Of a stretch of DNA of 64,000 nucleotides, positions 19,133 to 27,925 are shown in pieces. The translations under genes were made by a program, and so were the position numbers. The stretch spans positions 1 through 64,000 of the forward strand of contig NZ_NBZW01000020.1 in the NCBI RefSeq assembly GCF_002379085.1, read 5' to 3'. Source of the stretch: Polaromonas sp. AET17H-212 (GTDB lineage Bacteria > Pseudomonadota > Gammaproteobacteria > Burkholderiales > Burkholderiaceae_C). Every line of letters begins with the position of its first letter. Positions within the stretch are counted from its first letter, which is position 1. A model generated the notes under the pieces. The model did not search any database and had not been told where the DNA came from. It saw nothing but the letters and a program-made list of their open reading frames with translations.

Positions 19133-20326
19133 ATGCCCCGCCACCCCCCGCTCGCCACAGCCGCGTTTGAACTGACACGGCGCCGGGTGCTCGGCTACAG
19201 CGCGGCCGCTGCACTGGGTCTGGCGGGCTTGTCGCACGCCAAGCCAGCTCGGGCATCGCTGGCGCCACCCCGCTTGCGGCTGATCGGCGAGGCCCGTCTG
19301 CCACACCGGCTCCAGTTTCAGGGCACCACCGTCGGCGGCTTGTCGGGTGTGGATTACGACGCGGCCAGCGGCCTGTATTACCTGCTCAGTGATGATGGCT
19401 CGAACATCAGCCCGGCGCGGTTTTACACGGCACGCCTTCCTCTGGAAACAGACAGGCTGGGCGAGCCCGTCCTGACGGGCGTGACCAGCCTGCGCCAAGC
19501 CGATGGCAGCACCTACCCAGCAGCATTGCGAGGCATCCAGGTTCCCGACCCGGAGGCGATCCGCTGGCGCCCGGCCAGCCAGACCCTGCTGTGGACCAGC
19601 GAGGGCCATGCCCTGACAGGCGCGGCCCCCACGCTGCGCGAAAGCCGCACCGACGGCACGCTGGTGCGCGAATTGGCGCTGCCGGCCATGTTCGACTTTC
19701 AGCTGACACGGGGGCCGCGTAGCAATCTGACGCTGGAGGGCCTGGCCCTGAGCCCGGATGGCCGCCAAGCCTGGATCGCCATGGAAGGCGCGCTGCGCCA
19801 GGACGGCCCCCTGCCCACCGTGCAGGCGCCGGGCGGGCCCTGCCGCTTCACCCAGCTGGACCTGGCCAGCGGGCAGGTCGTGCGGCAAATCGCCTACATC
19901 CCCGACGCGATTCCACGCGCACCGGTTCCGCCGGCCACCCAGGCCGACAACGGCGTCACTGAAATTCTGATGCTGGACGCCGACCGCATGCTGGTGCTGG
20001 AGCGGGCCTACATGGCGGGGCATGACGCCGTCTCGGGCAATTCGCTGCGCCTTTACCTGGTCGACCTGCGCGAGGGGACGGACACGCTGAATCTGGCCAC
20101 ACTGCAGCCTGGCGCTTACCAGCCGGTCGCCAAGAGGCTGCTGGCCGATTTTTCCACCTTCACCGGCGCCGGCCCGGGGCCCCGGCTGGCCCGCCTCGAC
20201 AACACCGAGGGCATGTGCTGGGGACCGCGGCTTCCGAATGGCAACCGGAGCCTGCATTTCATTAGCGACGACAATTTCAATTCGCGGCAAATCACCCAAT
20301 GGCTGGCTTTTGAATTTTTTGACTGA
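19133..20326 (+). CDS. Tat-exported phytase-like (esterase-like) domain protein
   Basis: A 397-residue predicted exported protein. A twin-arginine leader is visible: LTRRRVLGYSAAAALGLAG at about 14-32, followed by Ala-rich cleavage sequence near residue 40. The mature part matches the 'esterase-like activity of phytase' beta-propeller family: GLSGVDYDAASGLYYLLSDDG, then NLTLEGLALSPDGRQAWIAMEG, NGVTEILMLDADRMLVLER and LDNTEGMCWGPRLPNG. True substrate unknown; the family name comes from a few members active on phosphoesters. It precedes proC by 6 bp and follows glpK by 65 bp, so it may be read with either. Confidence 0.82.
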   Translation: MPRHPPLATAAFELTRRRVLGYSAAAALGLAGLSHAKPARASLAPPRLRLIGEARLPHRLQFQGTTVGGLSGVDYDAASGLYYLLSDDGSNISPARFYTARLPLETDRLGEPVLTGVTSLRQADGSTYPAALRGIQVPDPEAIRWRPASQTLLWTSEGHALTGAAPTLRESRTDGTLVRELALPAMFDFQLTRGPRSNLTLEGLALSPDGRQAWIAMEGALRQDGPLPTVQAPGGPCRFTQLDLASGQVVRQIAYIPDAIPRAPVPPATQADNGVTEILMLDADRMLVLERAYMAGHDAVSGNSLRLYLVDLREGTDTLNLATLQPGAYQPVAKRLLADFSTFTGAGPGPRLARLDNTEGMCWGPRLPNGNRSLHFISDDNFNSRQITQWLAFEFFD

Positions 20327-20332
20327 ACCTTC

Positions 20333-21169
<837 letters not shown>

Positions 21170-21177
21170 TATTTTGA

Positions 21178-21235
21178 ACAAAAAAGGCCCGTAGCCCTTA
21201 TTTTGCAGGCGCCAACAGCTCCTGTTTTAATAGCA
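21178..21235 (-). repeat. Dispersed ~55-bp repeat, copy 2 (between proC and ubiA)
   Basis: Minus-strand reading: GCTATTAAAACAGGAGCTG, then TTGGCGCC, a short spacer, GGGCTACGGGCC and a TTTTTT run. It fills nearly the whole gap between the convergent genes proC and ubiA. Its T run and partial stem could act as a weak two-way terminator. Confidence 0.7.
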
Positions 21236-21253
21236 CATCAACGACCTGTGTGA

Positions 21254-22117
21254 TCACCACCCGGCAAAGGCGTAGGACAGCGCAATACCGGCGAACACCG
21301 TGAAGCCCAGCCAGTGATTCAGGCGAAACGCCCTGAAGCAGTCGTCGCGCTCACGCCGGCGGATCAGCCAGCCATGCCACAGCGCCTGCCCCAGCGCCAC
21401 CACAATCGCTATGAAATAAATAGCTGGTTGCGCAATATCCATCAGGGCCCAGGCCCAAATAGACAGGTAAATCAGGTAACTCGCCAAAACCGCCGCCACG
21501 TCGAAACGGCCCAGCGTGATCGCCGAGGTTTTCATGCCGATCTTGAGGTCGTCGTCGCGGTCCACCATGGCGTATTCGGTGTCGTAGGCAATCACCCAGA
21601 AGAGATTGCCCAGCAACAGCAGCCAGGCCAGCGCCGGCACCCGCGACTGCACCGCGGCAAACGCCACGGGAATGCCGAAGCTGAAGGCCACGCCCAGCAC
21701 CGCCTGCGGCATGGACACAAAACGCTTGGCATAGGGATAGACCACGGCCACCGCCAGTGCGGCAAAGGACCAGGCGATGGTGGCGGTGTTGGTGGTCAGC
21801 ACCAGGCCAAACGCCAGCAGCGCCAGCACCGCCCCCACGACCAGCGCCTCCTTGACGGACACCGCGCCGCGTGTCACCGGGCGCTGCGCCGTGCGTTTGA
21901 CATGCCGGTCAAACTCGCGGTCGGCGACGTCGTTGAGGCAGCAGCCGGCACTGCGCATGAGGATGGTGCCCAGCGTGAACACCGTCAGCAGGTGCCAGCC
22001 CGGGAAACCGTGCGCCGCGACCCACAGCGCCGACAGCGTGGGCCAGAGCAGCAGCAGCCAGCCGGCGGGGCGGTCCCAGCGGATCAGTTCAAGGTAGAGG
22101 CGTAATTTGTGCGTCAC
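21254..22117 (-). CDS. ubiA: 4-hydroxybenzoate octaprenyltransferase
   Basis: A 287-residue inner-membrane prenyltransferase that attaches the polyprenyl tail to 4-hydroxybenzoate in ubiquinone synthesis. Both Asp-rich motifs are present: [15 protein letters not shown] at about 62-76 and [20 protein letters not shown] at about 180-200. Eight or nine hydrophobic segments follow the family pattern. The start is GTG without a clear ribosome site. The segment [23 protein letters not shown] (about 220-240) is encoded by an in-frame copy of the dispersed 55-bp repeat, which does not break the frame. Confidence 0.97.
   Translation of the reverse strand: MTHKLRLYLELIRWDRPAGWLLLLWPTLSALWVAAHGFPGWHLLTVFTLGTILMRSAGCCLNDVADREFDRHVKRTAQRPVTRGAVSVKEALVVGAVLALLAFGLVLTTNTATIAWSFAALAVAVVYPYAKRFVSMPQAVLGVAFSFGIPVAFAAVQSRVPALAWLLLLGNLFWVIAYDTEYAMVDRDDDLKIGMKTSAITLGRFDVAAVLASYLIYLSIWAWALMDIAQPAIYFIAIVVALGQALWHGWLIRRRERDDCFRAFRLNHWLGFTVFAGIALSYAFAGW
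21408..21460 (+). repeat. Dispersed ~55-bp repeat, copy 3 (inside ubiA)
   Basis: GCTAT-gaaataa-ATAGCTGGTTGCGC, a spacer, then ATCAGGGCCCAGGCCCAAAT. The match to the pattern of the intergenic copies is good over its full length. It lies antisense within ubiA, keeps the reading frame and encodes part of a membrane segment. Confidence 0.6.
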
Positions 22118-22142
22118 GCAGCGATGTTAGTCGCTACCCGGA

Positions 22143-22661
22143 TCACTCTTCGAGAAGCGAACGCAGCATCCAGGCAGTCTGTTCGTGCACGGTCAGGCGC
22201 TGGGTCAGCAGGTCGGCGGTCGGCTGGTCGTCGGCCTTGTCGGCCACCGGGAACAGCTCCCTGGCCGTGCGCGCGACCGCCTCATGGCCTTTCACCAGAA
22301 TGCGCACCATCTCCAGCGCCTTGGGCGGCGTGGTCGGCACGTCGGGGACCGAGGCCAGCTTGCTGAACTGCGCATACGATCCCGGCGCCGGGTGGCCCAG
22401 CGAGCGGATGCGTTCGGCGATCGGGTCCACCGCCGCCCACAGCTCGGTGTACTGCGTCATGAACATGGCATGCAGGGTGTTGAACATCGGCCCGGTCACG
22501 TTCCAGTGAAAGTTGTGCGTGGTCAGGTACAGCGTGTAGGTGTCCGCCAGCAAGCGGCTCAGGCCCTGGGCAATCGCGGCGCGGTCTTTTTCGCCGATGC
22601 CGATGTTGATGGGCGGCGCGCCAGTACTGCCGGCAGAAGCCTTGGAAGATGTTTTGGCCAT
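22143..22661 (-). CDS. dps: Dps-family DNA-binding ferritin
   Basis: A 172-residue member of the Dps family, which forms 12-mers that store iron, consume peroxide and protect DNA. The ferroxidase segment is [21 protein letters not shown] at about 44-64, with partner residues in the [21 protein letters not shown] stretch. The Lys/Ser-rich N-terminus ([14 protein letters not shown]) is typical of DNA-binding versions. It lies downstream of oxyR on the same strand, and a candidate OxyR site sits directly upstream of its promoter. Confidence 0.94.
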   Translation of the reverse strand: MAKTSSKASAGSTGAPPINIGIGEKDRAAIAQGLSRLLADTYTLYLTTHNFHWNVTGPMFNTLHAMFMTQYTELWAAVDPIAERIRSLGHPAPGSYAQFSKLASVPDVPTTPPKALEMVRILVKGHEAVARTARELFPVADKADDQPTADLLTQRLTVHEQTAWMLRSLLEE

Positions 22662-22702
22662 GGTGTGTCCTTGATTGACTTTGATGAAAGAGTCTGGACA
22701 TC

Positions 22703-22756
22703 ACTCTAAGCAATCGGCAAGCCCAAGGCAACAGTCAAACTTTATCGCCTTGATAG
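22703..22756 (-). promoter_or_regulatory. Candidate OxyR-dependent dps promoter
   Basis: On the minus strand TTGCCT (22731-22726), a 17-bp spacer and TAGAGT (22708-22703) form a weak sigma-70 promoter. Directly upstream, CTAT-N7-ATAA-N7-CTGT (22756-22731) matches three of the four ATAG/CTAT quarter-sites of the known OxyR target with correct 7-bp spacing and two single-base deviations. Touching the -35 box is the position expected for activation by OxyR. Confidence 0.6.
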
Positions 22757-22783
22757 GCGTCATGACATGCCCGCTGGCACCGC

Positions 22784-23770
22784 TCAGGACAGGCGCGTCA
22801 CGCCCGGCAGCTCGCAGGCGTAAATCGCGTTGCGCAAGGCGGCGATCGCTTCGTAACGGGTGAAACTGCGGCGCCAGGCCAGCACCACACGCCGCGTCGG
22901 CACATGGCCCTCAAACGGCAGGTAGCGGATGTAGGAGGGCAACTCCGGCACTTCCCGGTTTTTGGCTTTTGAAACGGCTTTGGCAGGCGCCGGCGGCAGC
23001 AGCAGTGCCTCCTTGGGCACGCTCAGCCGCGGCACCAGCGTCACCCCCATGCCGGCCGCGACCATATGTTTGATGGTCTCCAGCGACGAGCCTTCAAAAC
23101 TTTTGCGTATGCCCTCGGCATTGCTCGAAAACCGGGCGAACTCGGGGCAGACCTCAAGGACATGGTCGCGAAAGCAGTGCCCGGTGCCGAGCAGCAGCAT
23201 GGTTTCTTTTTTCAGTTCTTCGGCGGTGATATTGCTGCGCGCGGCCAAGGGGTGGTTGCTCGGCACGGCCGCCATGAACGGTTCGTCATACAGCGGCGCA
23301 ATCGCCAGGTTGGTGTCGGGAAAAGGTTCGGCCAGGATGGCACAGTCGATCTCGCCGGTGCGCAGCTCTTCGAGCAGCTTGACGGTGAAGTTTTCCTGCA
23401 GCATCAGCGGCATCTGCGGCGTGAGCGCAATCGCCTGGCGCACCAGGTCGGGCAGCAGGTAGGGGCCGATGGTGTAGATCACGCCCAGCCGCAAGGCGCC
23501 GGCCAGCGGGTCCTTGCCGCGCTTGGCAATCTCGCGGATGCTGTCGGCCTGCTCCAGCACGCTTTGCGCCTGGCGCACGATCTCTTCGCCCAGCGGCGTC
23601 ACCGTGATCTCGTTGGCGTTGCGCTCGAACAGCTTGACCTGCAACTCTTCCTCGAGCTTCTTGATCGCAACGCTCAAGGTCGGCTGCGACACATGGCAGG
23701 CCTCGGCGCCCCTGCCGAAGTGTTTCTCGCGGGCGACGGCCACGATGTACTTAAGCTCTGTGAGAGTCAT
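22784..23770 (-). CDS. oxyR: Hydrogen-peroxide-responsive LysR-type regulator OxyR
   Basis: A 328-residue LysR-type regulator. The N-terminal HTH reads HFGRGAEACHVSQPTLSVAI at about 17-36. The redox pair is visible in GTGHCFRDHVLEVCPE near residues 197-212, the two Cys eight residues apart as in OxyR, where peroxide makes a disulphide. The start ATG overlaps by ATGA the stop of a 46-codon frame that begins with the same 12 residues. No strong ribosome site precedes it, so it may depend on coupled translation. Its likely target dps lies just downstream. Confidence 0.96.
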   Translation of the reverse strand: MTLTELKYIVAVAREKHFGRGAEACHVSQPTLSVAIKKLEEELQVKLFERNANEITVTPLGEEIVRQAQSVLEQADSIREIAKRGKDPLAGALRLGVIYTIGPYLLPDLVRQAIALTPQMPLMLQENFTVKLLEELRTGEIDCAILAEPFPDTNLAIAPLYDEPFMAAVPSNHPLAARSNITAEELKKETMLLLGTGHCFRDHVLEVCPEFARFSSNAEGIRKSFEGSSLETIKHMVAAGMGVTLVPRLSVPKEALLLPPAPAKAVSKAKNREVPELPSYIRYLPFEGHVPTRRVVLAWRRSFTRYEAIAALRNAIYACELPGVTRLS

Positions 23771-23907
23771 CCAGGTTCACCATTTCTGCAAGCGCCTGCG
23801 GCCATCGCCAACGATCTTGTCCGGGGGTCGACCCCCACAAGCGGGGCCCCTCGCCCTGTCCCTCCCAAGATCACGGCAACAATGTATTTGAGTTCGGTGA
23901 GCGTCAT
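23767..23907 (-). pseudogene. Upstream remnant copy of the oxyR 5' end (46-codon frame)
   Basis: The ATG at 23907 opens MTLTELKYIVAV, identical to the first 12 residues of OxyR, then diverges (ILGGTGRGAPLVGV...) and stops with a TGA that overlaps the real oxyR ATG. The 36-bp copies differ at 8 bases, all in third codon positions. This suggests a diverged homologous copy, not a recent tandem duplication. About 100 bp of unrelated sequence separates them. It may act as a leader peptide coupled to oxyR, or be a scar of gene replacement. Confidence 0.7.
23816..23841. repeat. GC-rich palindrome in the insert before oxyR
   Basis: GGGGGTCGACCCCC is a perfect 14-bp palindrome flanked by CTTGT and ACAAG, with two extra C on the left side. 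Another self-complementary stretch, GGGGCCCC, follows at about 23843-23850. Both lie in the sequence separating the two oxyR starts and could fold strongly in the mRNA. Confidence 0.55.
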
Positions 23908-23978
23908 GGGCTTGATTGTCTGCTTTTTGCTTGGAGGGAAGCGGTGCCAGGTTTGCGATGAGCGCAGCGCGACCCTAT

Positions 23979-24314
23979 TCAAGCAACGATGGATTCCAGG
24001 CCCTTTTTGTCAATGAGCTGAAGCAGTTTGGCCGCTGCGCCACTGGGGTGCTTGCCTGAACTGGGTGACTCCCACTTTTGAACGGCTGAAACGCTCACGT
24101 TCAAGATGGACGCCAGCACCGATTGGCTGACCTTTGCCCTTCCCACGCGAATGGCCGTGACTTTTTCGGCGGTGTATTCGGGTGGACGCTGGCAGATGAG
24201 ATTCATTTTTGCCATGTCTTGTTTCGAGATCAGTTCGTGCCCTTGCAGGGCCTGCGCCATCTCCATCATCTCGTCCAGAACGCGGTTCTTTTCAGTTGGT
24301 TTTTTATTTGCCAT
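23979..24314 (-). CDS. HTH (XRE-family) antitoxin
   Basis: A 111-residue protein with an XRE-type helix-turn-helix near the C-terminus (VSQSVLASILNVSVSAVQKW at about 62-81). It overlaps the upstream toxin gene by 11 bp in the toxin-first order typical of HigBA-like systems. The expected role is to neutralise the toxin and repress the operon through its HTH. The N-terminal half (EKNRVLDEMMEMAQALQGHE) is helical and probably contacts the toxin. Confidence 0.85.
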   Translation of the reverse strand: MANKKPTEKNRVLDEMMEMAQALQGHELISKQDMAKMNLICQRPPEYTAEKVTAIRVGRAKVSQSVLASILNVSVSAVQKWESPSSGKHPSGAAAKLLQLIDKKGLESIVA

Positions 24315-24681
24315 TACAAATCTCCTTCAGGATTTCAGCCGCAAGCAATTCATCAAGTTTTTGAGCGTCTGCAGCCTGCAGTCCAGACGCGATGATTTTC
24401 GTGGCTTCCACTTCCTTGTCCGAAAAATCAGACCCCGGCTGGCTCTTCTCACGCCCGGCCAGAAAGAAAATGGCGTCCTTGTGCTTCTTGGCCACCAGGG
24501 TACGGGTCGATCCACTTTTGCCCTGTCCGGGCACCGCCACGCGCTTCTTGCAAACCCCGCCACCCAAATCCGCTTCAAACAAACCCTGCTCTATCTCGCT
24601 GGCGGCCTGGCAAAGCAGTAGATCGCTCACCACCTTGCGCGCCCAGCGGTCAAACGTCTTGGTTTTGAAGACACGTTTCAT
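24304..24681 (-). CDS. RelE/HigB-type toxin of a type II toxin-antitoxin system
   Basis: A 125-residue protein matching the RelE/ParE-superfamily branch that pairs with HTH antitoxins: MKRVFKTKTFDRWARKV at the N-terminus, then GGVCKKRVAVPGQGKSGSTR and DAIFFLAGREKS. Members act as mRNA-cleaving toxins on the ribosome; catalytic residues here cannot be named with confidence. Toxin precedes antitoxin with an 11-bp overlap. The pair sits in a patch of lower GC than its neighbours, consistent with horizontal gain. Confidence 0.87.
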   Translation of the reverse strand: MKRVFKTKTFDRWARKVVSDLLLCQAASEIEQGLFEADLGGGVCKKRVAVPGQGKSGSTRTLVAKKHKDAIFFLAGREKSQPGSDFSDKEVEATKIIASGLQAADAQKLDELLAAEILKEICNGK

Positions 24682-24697
24682 TGACGAATTTTAATCG

Positions 24698-24726
24698 CTT
24701 ATAGCACCTGGTGCAATAGCCATTAA
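24698..24726 (-). promoter_or_regulatory. Candidate autoregulated promoter of the toxin-antitoxin pair
   Basis: A short palindrome GCACC-T-GGTGC (24704-24714) lies 23 bp upstream of the toxin start. On the minus strand TATAAG (24703-24698) can serve as -10 and TTAATG (24726-24721) as a weak -35, with a 17-bp spacer that contains the palindrome. A repressor bound there would block RNA polymerase, as expected for antitoxin autorepression. Confidence 0.45.
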
Positions 24727-25172
24727 AAAATGTCATTGAGAACGGATGTTTCTGAATCAGAGCAGCCAGAAGGAGTGGGGAATCTGGCCAGACTAGAAAC
24801 GACCTCGATAAGCTCAACCAGAGTTCTGGAAACGCTAGAAACTCAGTAGCAAATTACGCCCGCATCTAAAGGGCTAACAGCCGTTTTACGCCAAAACCCA
24901 AGGCTCCACTCAAATTCGGCCCGCCGCTACGGGCCATGTCAATTCACGCCATTGGTCATGGGTCGCAGCAATCAGTGCAAAAATCCGGTCACAATTTGCT
25001 CGGGCGGAAGGATGAAAATGACAAACCTGTGCCACCACTATCGGCCATCCCGGCCAACGCTTCAGTCCAACAAGGTTTATCTGCATCAGGAGCTGCTCCT
25101 GGTTTTTGTCAGCTTGGCCTCGCAATGGCTAAACAATATTTTTATACCTTTTACCCAACACGGAACACCATC
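24727..25172. other. Gene-free, lower-GC stretch upstream of the small secreted protein
   Basis: About 450 bp with no reading frame of convincing protein character. Close to its right end, an AT-rich run (AATATTTTTATACCTTTTACC, about 25133-25153) probably contains the promoter of the gene starting at 25173, but no -35 box could be fixed. I see no transposase remnant or terminal repeats. Confidence 0.4.
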
Positions 25173-25517
25173 ATGAACTTCAAAGGACTCGCGGCCTGCG
25201 CAACGATCTTGATCTCGGTAGCATCAACCGCTCATAGTCAATCGATCTTGGAACAGTGCAGGGCATACGCTCGAGCGATTGAAGCAGTTGCGGAGGCACG
25301 TGACAATCTTGATGACCCGTCATGGGAGAAACTTGTTGATCGTCATCCAACTTTGAAGAAAAATGGGAAGAATGATCGAGCGGTTCTATACGCCCAGTTG
25401 ATCAACCTTCGGGCCATCAACAAGAACGCTACACCTCTCGCTCTGAAGATGAATGCGTTTGAAAGCTGTCCAACAACATATATGTGCGCGCATCTCGGCG
25501 AAGGCTGTCCGAAATGA
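25173..25517 (+). CDS. Small predicted secreted protein of unknown function
   Basis: A 114-residue protein. The first 23 residues (MNFKGLAACATILISVASTA, then HSQ) form a clear signal peptide with a likely cut after HSQ or TAHS. The mature part is helical and carries four Cys (LEQCRAYARAIEAVAEARD; ESCPTTYMCAHLGEGCPK), probably oxidised in the periplasm. The frame is open upstream to 24936, but the signal peptide fixes the ATG at 25173. It overlaps the next small gene by ATGA. I do not recognise the family. Confidence 0.6.
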   Translation: MNFKGLAACATILISVASTAHSQSILEQCRAYARAIEAVAEARDNLDDPSWEKLVDRHPTLKKNGKNDRAVLYAQLINLRAINKNATPLALKMNAFESCPTTYMCAHLGEGCPK

Positions 25518-25735
25518 ACGCTCTGAATGAATCACCGATGACTACCATTCAAGCTGAAATTCCCGAGATTCCCCATGGGCATGGCCTGTCTTTTAAGAAG
25601 GGCGTTGCTGACGGACTACTGGAATGCCGTAACCACGAAGGAGCGCATCACGAAACTCATGCTGCAAGTTATCAACGTGGCCTTGCCGTGGGCGCCGAAC
25701 TCATGCGCGAAATCGCTCGGGTAGTAAAGGCATGA
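25514..25735 (+). CDS. Small hypothetical protein
   Basis: A 73-residue soluble protein from ATG 25514 (MNALNESPMTT), overlapping the stop of the secreted protein gene by 4 bp, which suggests coupled translation. It contains HGHGLSFKKGVADGLLECRN and HHETHAASYQRGLAVGAELM, a pair of GxxxG-like His-rich helical segments. No family recognised. The composition is less GC-rich than the neighbouring recG. Confidence 0.5.
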   Translation: MNALNESPMTTIQAEIPEIPHGHGLSFKKGVADGLLECRNHEGAHHETHAASYQRGLAVGAELMREIARVVKA

Positions 25736-25795
25736 ACCGCTCCCTCCAATGGATCACCTTCGGTTCCACGGGGCTTTAAAGTTAGCAATCCCAAC

Positions 25796-27925
25796 TCAAG
25801 CCTTCAAAAACTCCGCCTTCCCCCCCAGCCACCGCAAAATATGCCGATGCGCCAGCTCAGGGTATTTGTCCAACATCCCCGGCGCCAATGCCCGCGCCCA
25901 GGCCAGCAGCTCGGTATCCGTCGCCAGGTCCGCAAACCGCAGCAGCGGCGCGCCGGACTGCCGCGCACCCAGAAACTCCCCCGGCCCGCGGATCTCGAGA
26001 TCGCGCCGGGCAATCTCGAAGCCGTCCTGCGTCTCCACCATGGCCTTGAGCCGGGCGCGCGCGGTTTCACCGAGGCGTGGCGCGTCCCCGGTCGAATACA
26101 GCAGCACACAGGCCGAGGCCGCAGCGCCGCGCCCGACCCGGCCGCGCAGCTGGTGCAGCTGGCTCAGACCAAAACGTTCGGCGTGTTCAATCACCATCAG
26201 CGAGGCATTGGGCACGTCCACGCCGACCTCGATGACCGTGGTGCTGACCAGCACGCCGAGCTGGCCGCTGGTGAACTGCGCCATCACCGCCTTTTTTTCG
26301 GCCGGCGGCATGCGTGAATGCAGCAGGCCGACCTGGGTGCCGGGCAAGGCGGCGCTCAGGGCTTCGTGCGTCTGCGTGGCGTTGATCAGGTCGACCGACT
26401 CGCTCTCTTCGATCAGCGGGCAGACCCAGTAGACCTGCCGGCCCTCGGCGAGCTGGCTGCGTATGCGCTCCACCACCTCGTCGCGCCGCACCTCGCTGAC
26501 GACCTTGGTCACGATGGGCGTGCGGCCCGGTGGCAGTTCATCAATGGTGGAAACGTCGAGGTCGGCGTAATAACTCATGGCCAAGGTGCGCGGGATCGGT
26601 GTCGCCGTCATCATCAAGAGGTGCGGTTCTTCTCCGCCCTCGGTCATCTTGCTGCGCAGGGCCAGCCGCTGGGCGACGCCAAAGCGGTGCTGCTCGTCGA
26701 TGATGGCCAGCGCCAGGTTTTTGAAAATCACCTTGTCCTGGATCACCGCATGGGTGCCGACCACCAGGCCGGCCGCGCCGCTTTCAATCATGGCCAGGGC
26801 TTCGCGCCGCTCTTTCGCCTTCCGGCTGCCGGTGAGCCAGGCGGTCTGGATGCCCAGCGGTTCGAGCCAGCCGATCAGCTTGCGAAAGTGCTGCTCGGCC
26901 AGGATTTCGGTGGGCGCCATCAGCGCGCACTGCCAGCCGGCGTCCATGCAGCGCGCCGCGGACAGCGCCGCCACCACGGTTTTGCCGGAGCCCACGTCGC
27001 CCTGCAGCAGGCGGTGCATGGGCACATGCCTGGTCAAATCGGCCGCGATCTCGCTGCCGACGCGCTGCTGCGCGGCCGTCAGGCGAAACGGCAGGCGCTC
27101 CAACAACTGCTCCTGCAGCGTGCACTGCGGGCCATGCACAGGCGACCGCAACGGCGGCGCGCGCATGGCGGCGCGCACACGCCGCGCCTGCAACTGCGAC
27201 AGCTGCTGGGCCAGCAGCTCCTCGGCCTTCAGGCGCTGCCAGGCCGGGTGGCTGCGGTCTTCCAGCGTGGCCAGCATCACGTCCGGCGTCGGGTGGTGCA
27301 AAAACTGTAGCGCCTCGCGCAGGCTGGACAAGGGCTGAGGCAGGTTTTTGCTTAAAAATTCGGCCGGCAGCGTTTCCGCCAGGTCGGCCCGGGCCAGCCC
27401 GCCGAGCACGGCCTTGCGCAAATAGGTCTGCGGCAAACCGGCCACCGTGGGGTACACCGGTGTCAGCGCGGTGGCGAGTTCGCCGCCGGCGGCGCGAAAA
27501 CTCGGGTGCACCATCTCGCGGCCCACAAACCCGCCGCGGATCTCGCCGCGCACCCGCACGCGTGCACCGACGCTGAGGGTTTTCTGGTGCGCCGGGTAAA
27601 AGTTGATGAAGCGCAGCACGCAGGTGTCGCTGCCGTCGTCCACCGTCACGCGCAGCTGCCGGCGCGGGCGGAAGGCAATTTCGCTGTGCGTGACCTGGGC
27701 CTCGATCTGCACCATGTCACCGTCGCGCGCATCGGCCAGCCGGGTGATGCGGGTTTCGTCCTCGTAGCGCAGGGGCAGGTGCAGCGCCAAATCAATGTCG
27801 CGGCGCAGGCCCAGCTTTTCCAGCGCTTTCTGCGGCTGGGACTTGGGCGCTACCGCCGCGCCGGCGCCTGCCGCAGCAGCCGGCGCCTTGGGTGGAGAAG
27901 CAGCGGGGACAGACCGGGTCGGCAT
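25796..27925 (-). CDS. recG: ATP-dependent DNA helicase RecG
   Basis: A 709-residue branch-migrating helicase that regresses stalled forks. An OB-fold wedge domain lies at about 60-190. The helicase core has Walker A LLQGDVGSGKTVVAAL, motif II IIDEQHRFGVAQR, motif III MTATPIPRTLA, and motif VI QLRGRVGRGAAAS. The C-terminal TRG-type region is intact. The extreme N-terminus is a low-complexity Ala/Pro tail (about 30 residues), so a later start is possible. Single gene, convergent with the small genes before it and divergent from queA. Confidence 0.97.
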   Translation of the reverse strand: MPTRSVPAASPPKAPAAAAGAGAAVAPKSQPQKALEKLGLRRDIDLALHLPLRYEDETRITRLADARDGDMVQIEAQVTHSEIAFRPRRQLRVTVDDGSDTCVLRFINFYPAHQKTLSVGARVRVRGEIRGGFVGREMVHPSFRAAGGELATALTPVYPTVAGLPQTYLRKAVLGGLARADLAETLPAEFLSKNLPQPLSSLREALQFLHHPTPDVMLATLEDRSHPAWQRLKAEELLAQQLSQLQARRVRAAMRAPPLRSPVHGPQCTLQEQLLERLPFRLTAAQQRVGSEIAADLTRHVPMHRLLQGDVGSGKTVVAALSAARCMDAGWQCALMAPTEILAEQHFRKLIGWLEPLGIQTAWLTGSRKAKERREALAMIESGAAGLVVGTHAVIQDKVIFKNLALAIIDEQHRFGVAQRLALRSKMTEGGEEPHLLMMTATPIPRTLAMSYYADLDVSTIDELPPGRTPIVTKVVSEVRRDEVVERIRSQLAEGRQVYWVCPLIEESESVDLINATQTHEALSAALPGTQVGLLHSRMPPAEKKAVMAQFTSGQLGVLVSTTVIEVGVDVPNASLMVIEHAERFGLSQLHQLRGRVGRGAAASACVLLYSTGDAPRLGETARARLKAMVETQDGFEIARRDLEIRGPGEFLGARQSGAPLLRFADLATDTELLAWARALAPGMLDKYPELAHRHILRWLGGKAEFLKA

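Noticed and set aside
24910-25125. A 71-codon minus-strand frame in the gene-free stretch before the small secreted protein.
   Set aside because: No ribosome site, no recognisable motif, and codon use unlike neighbouring genes.
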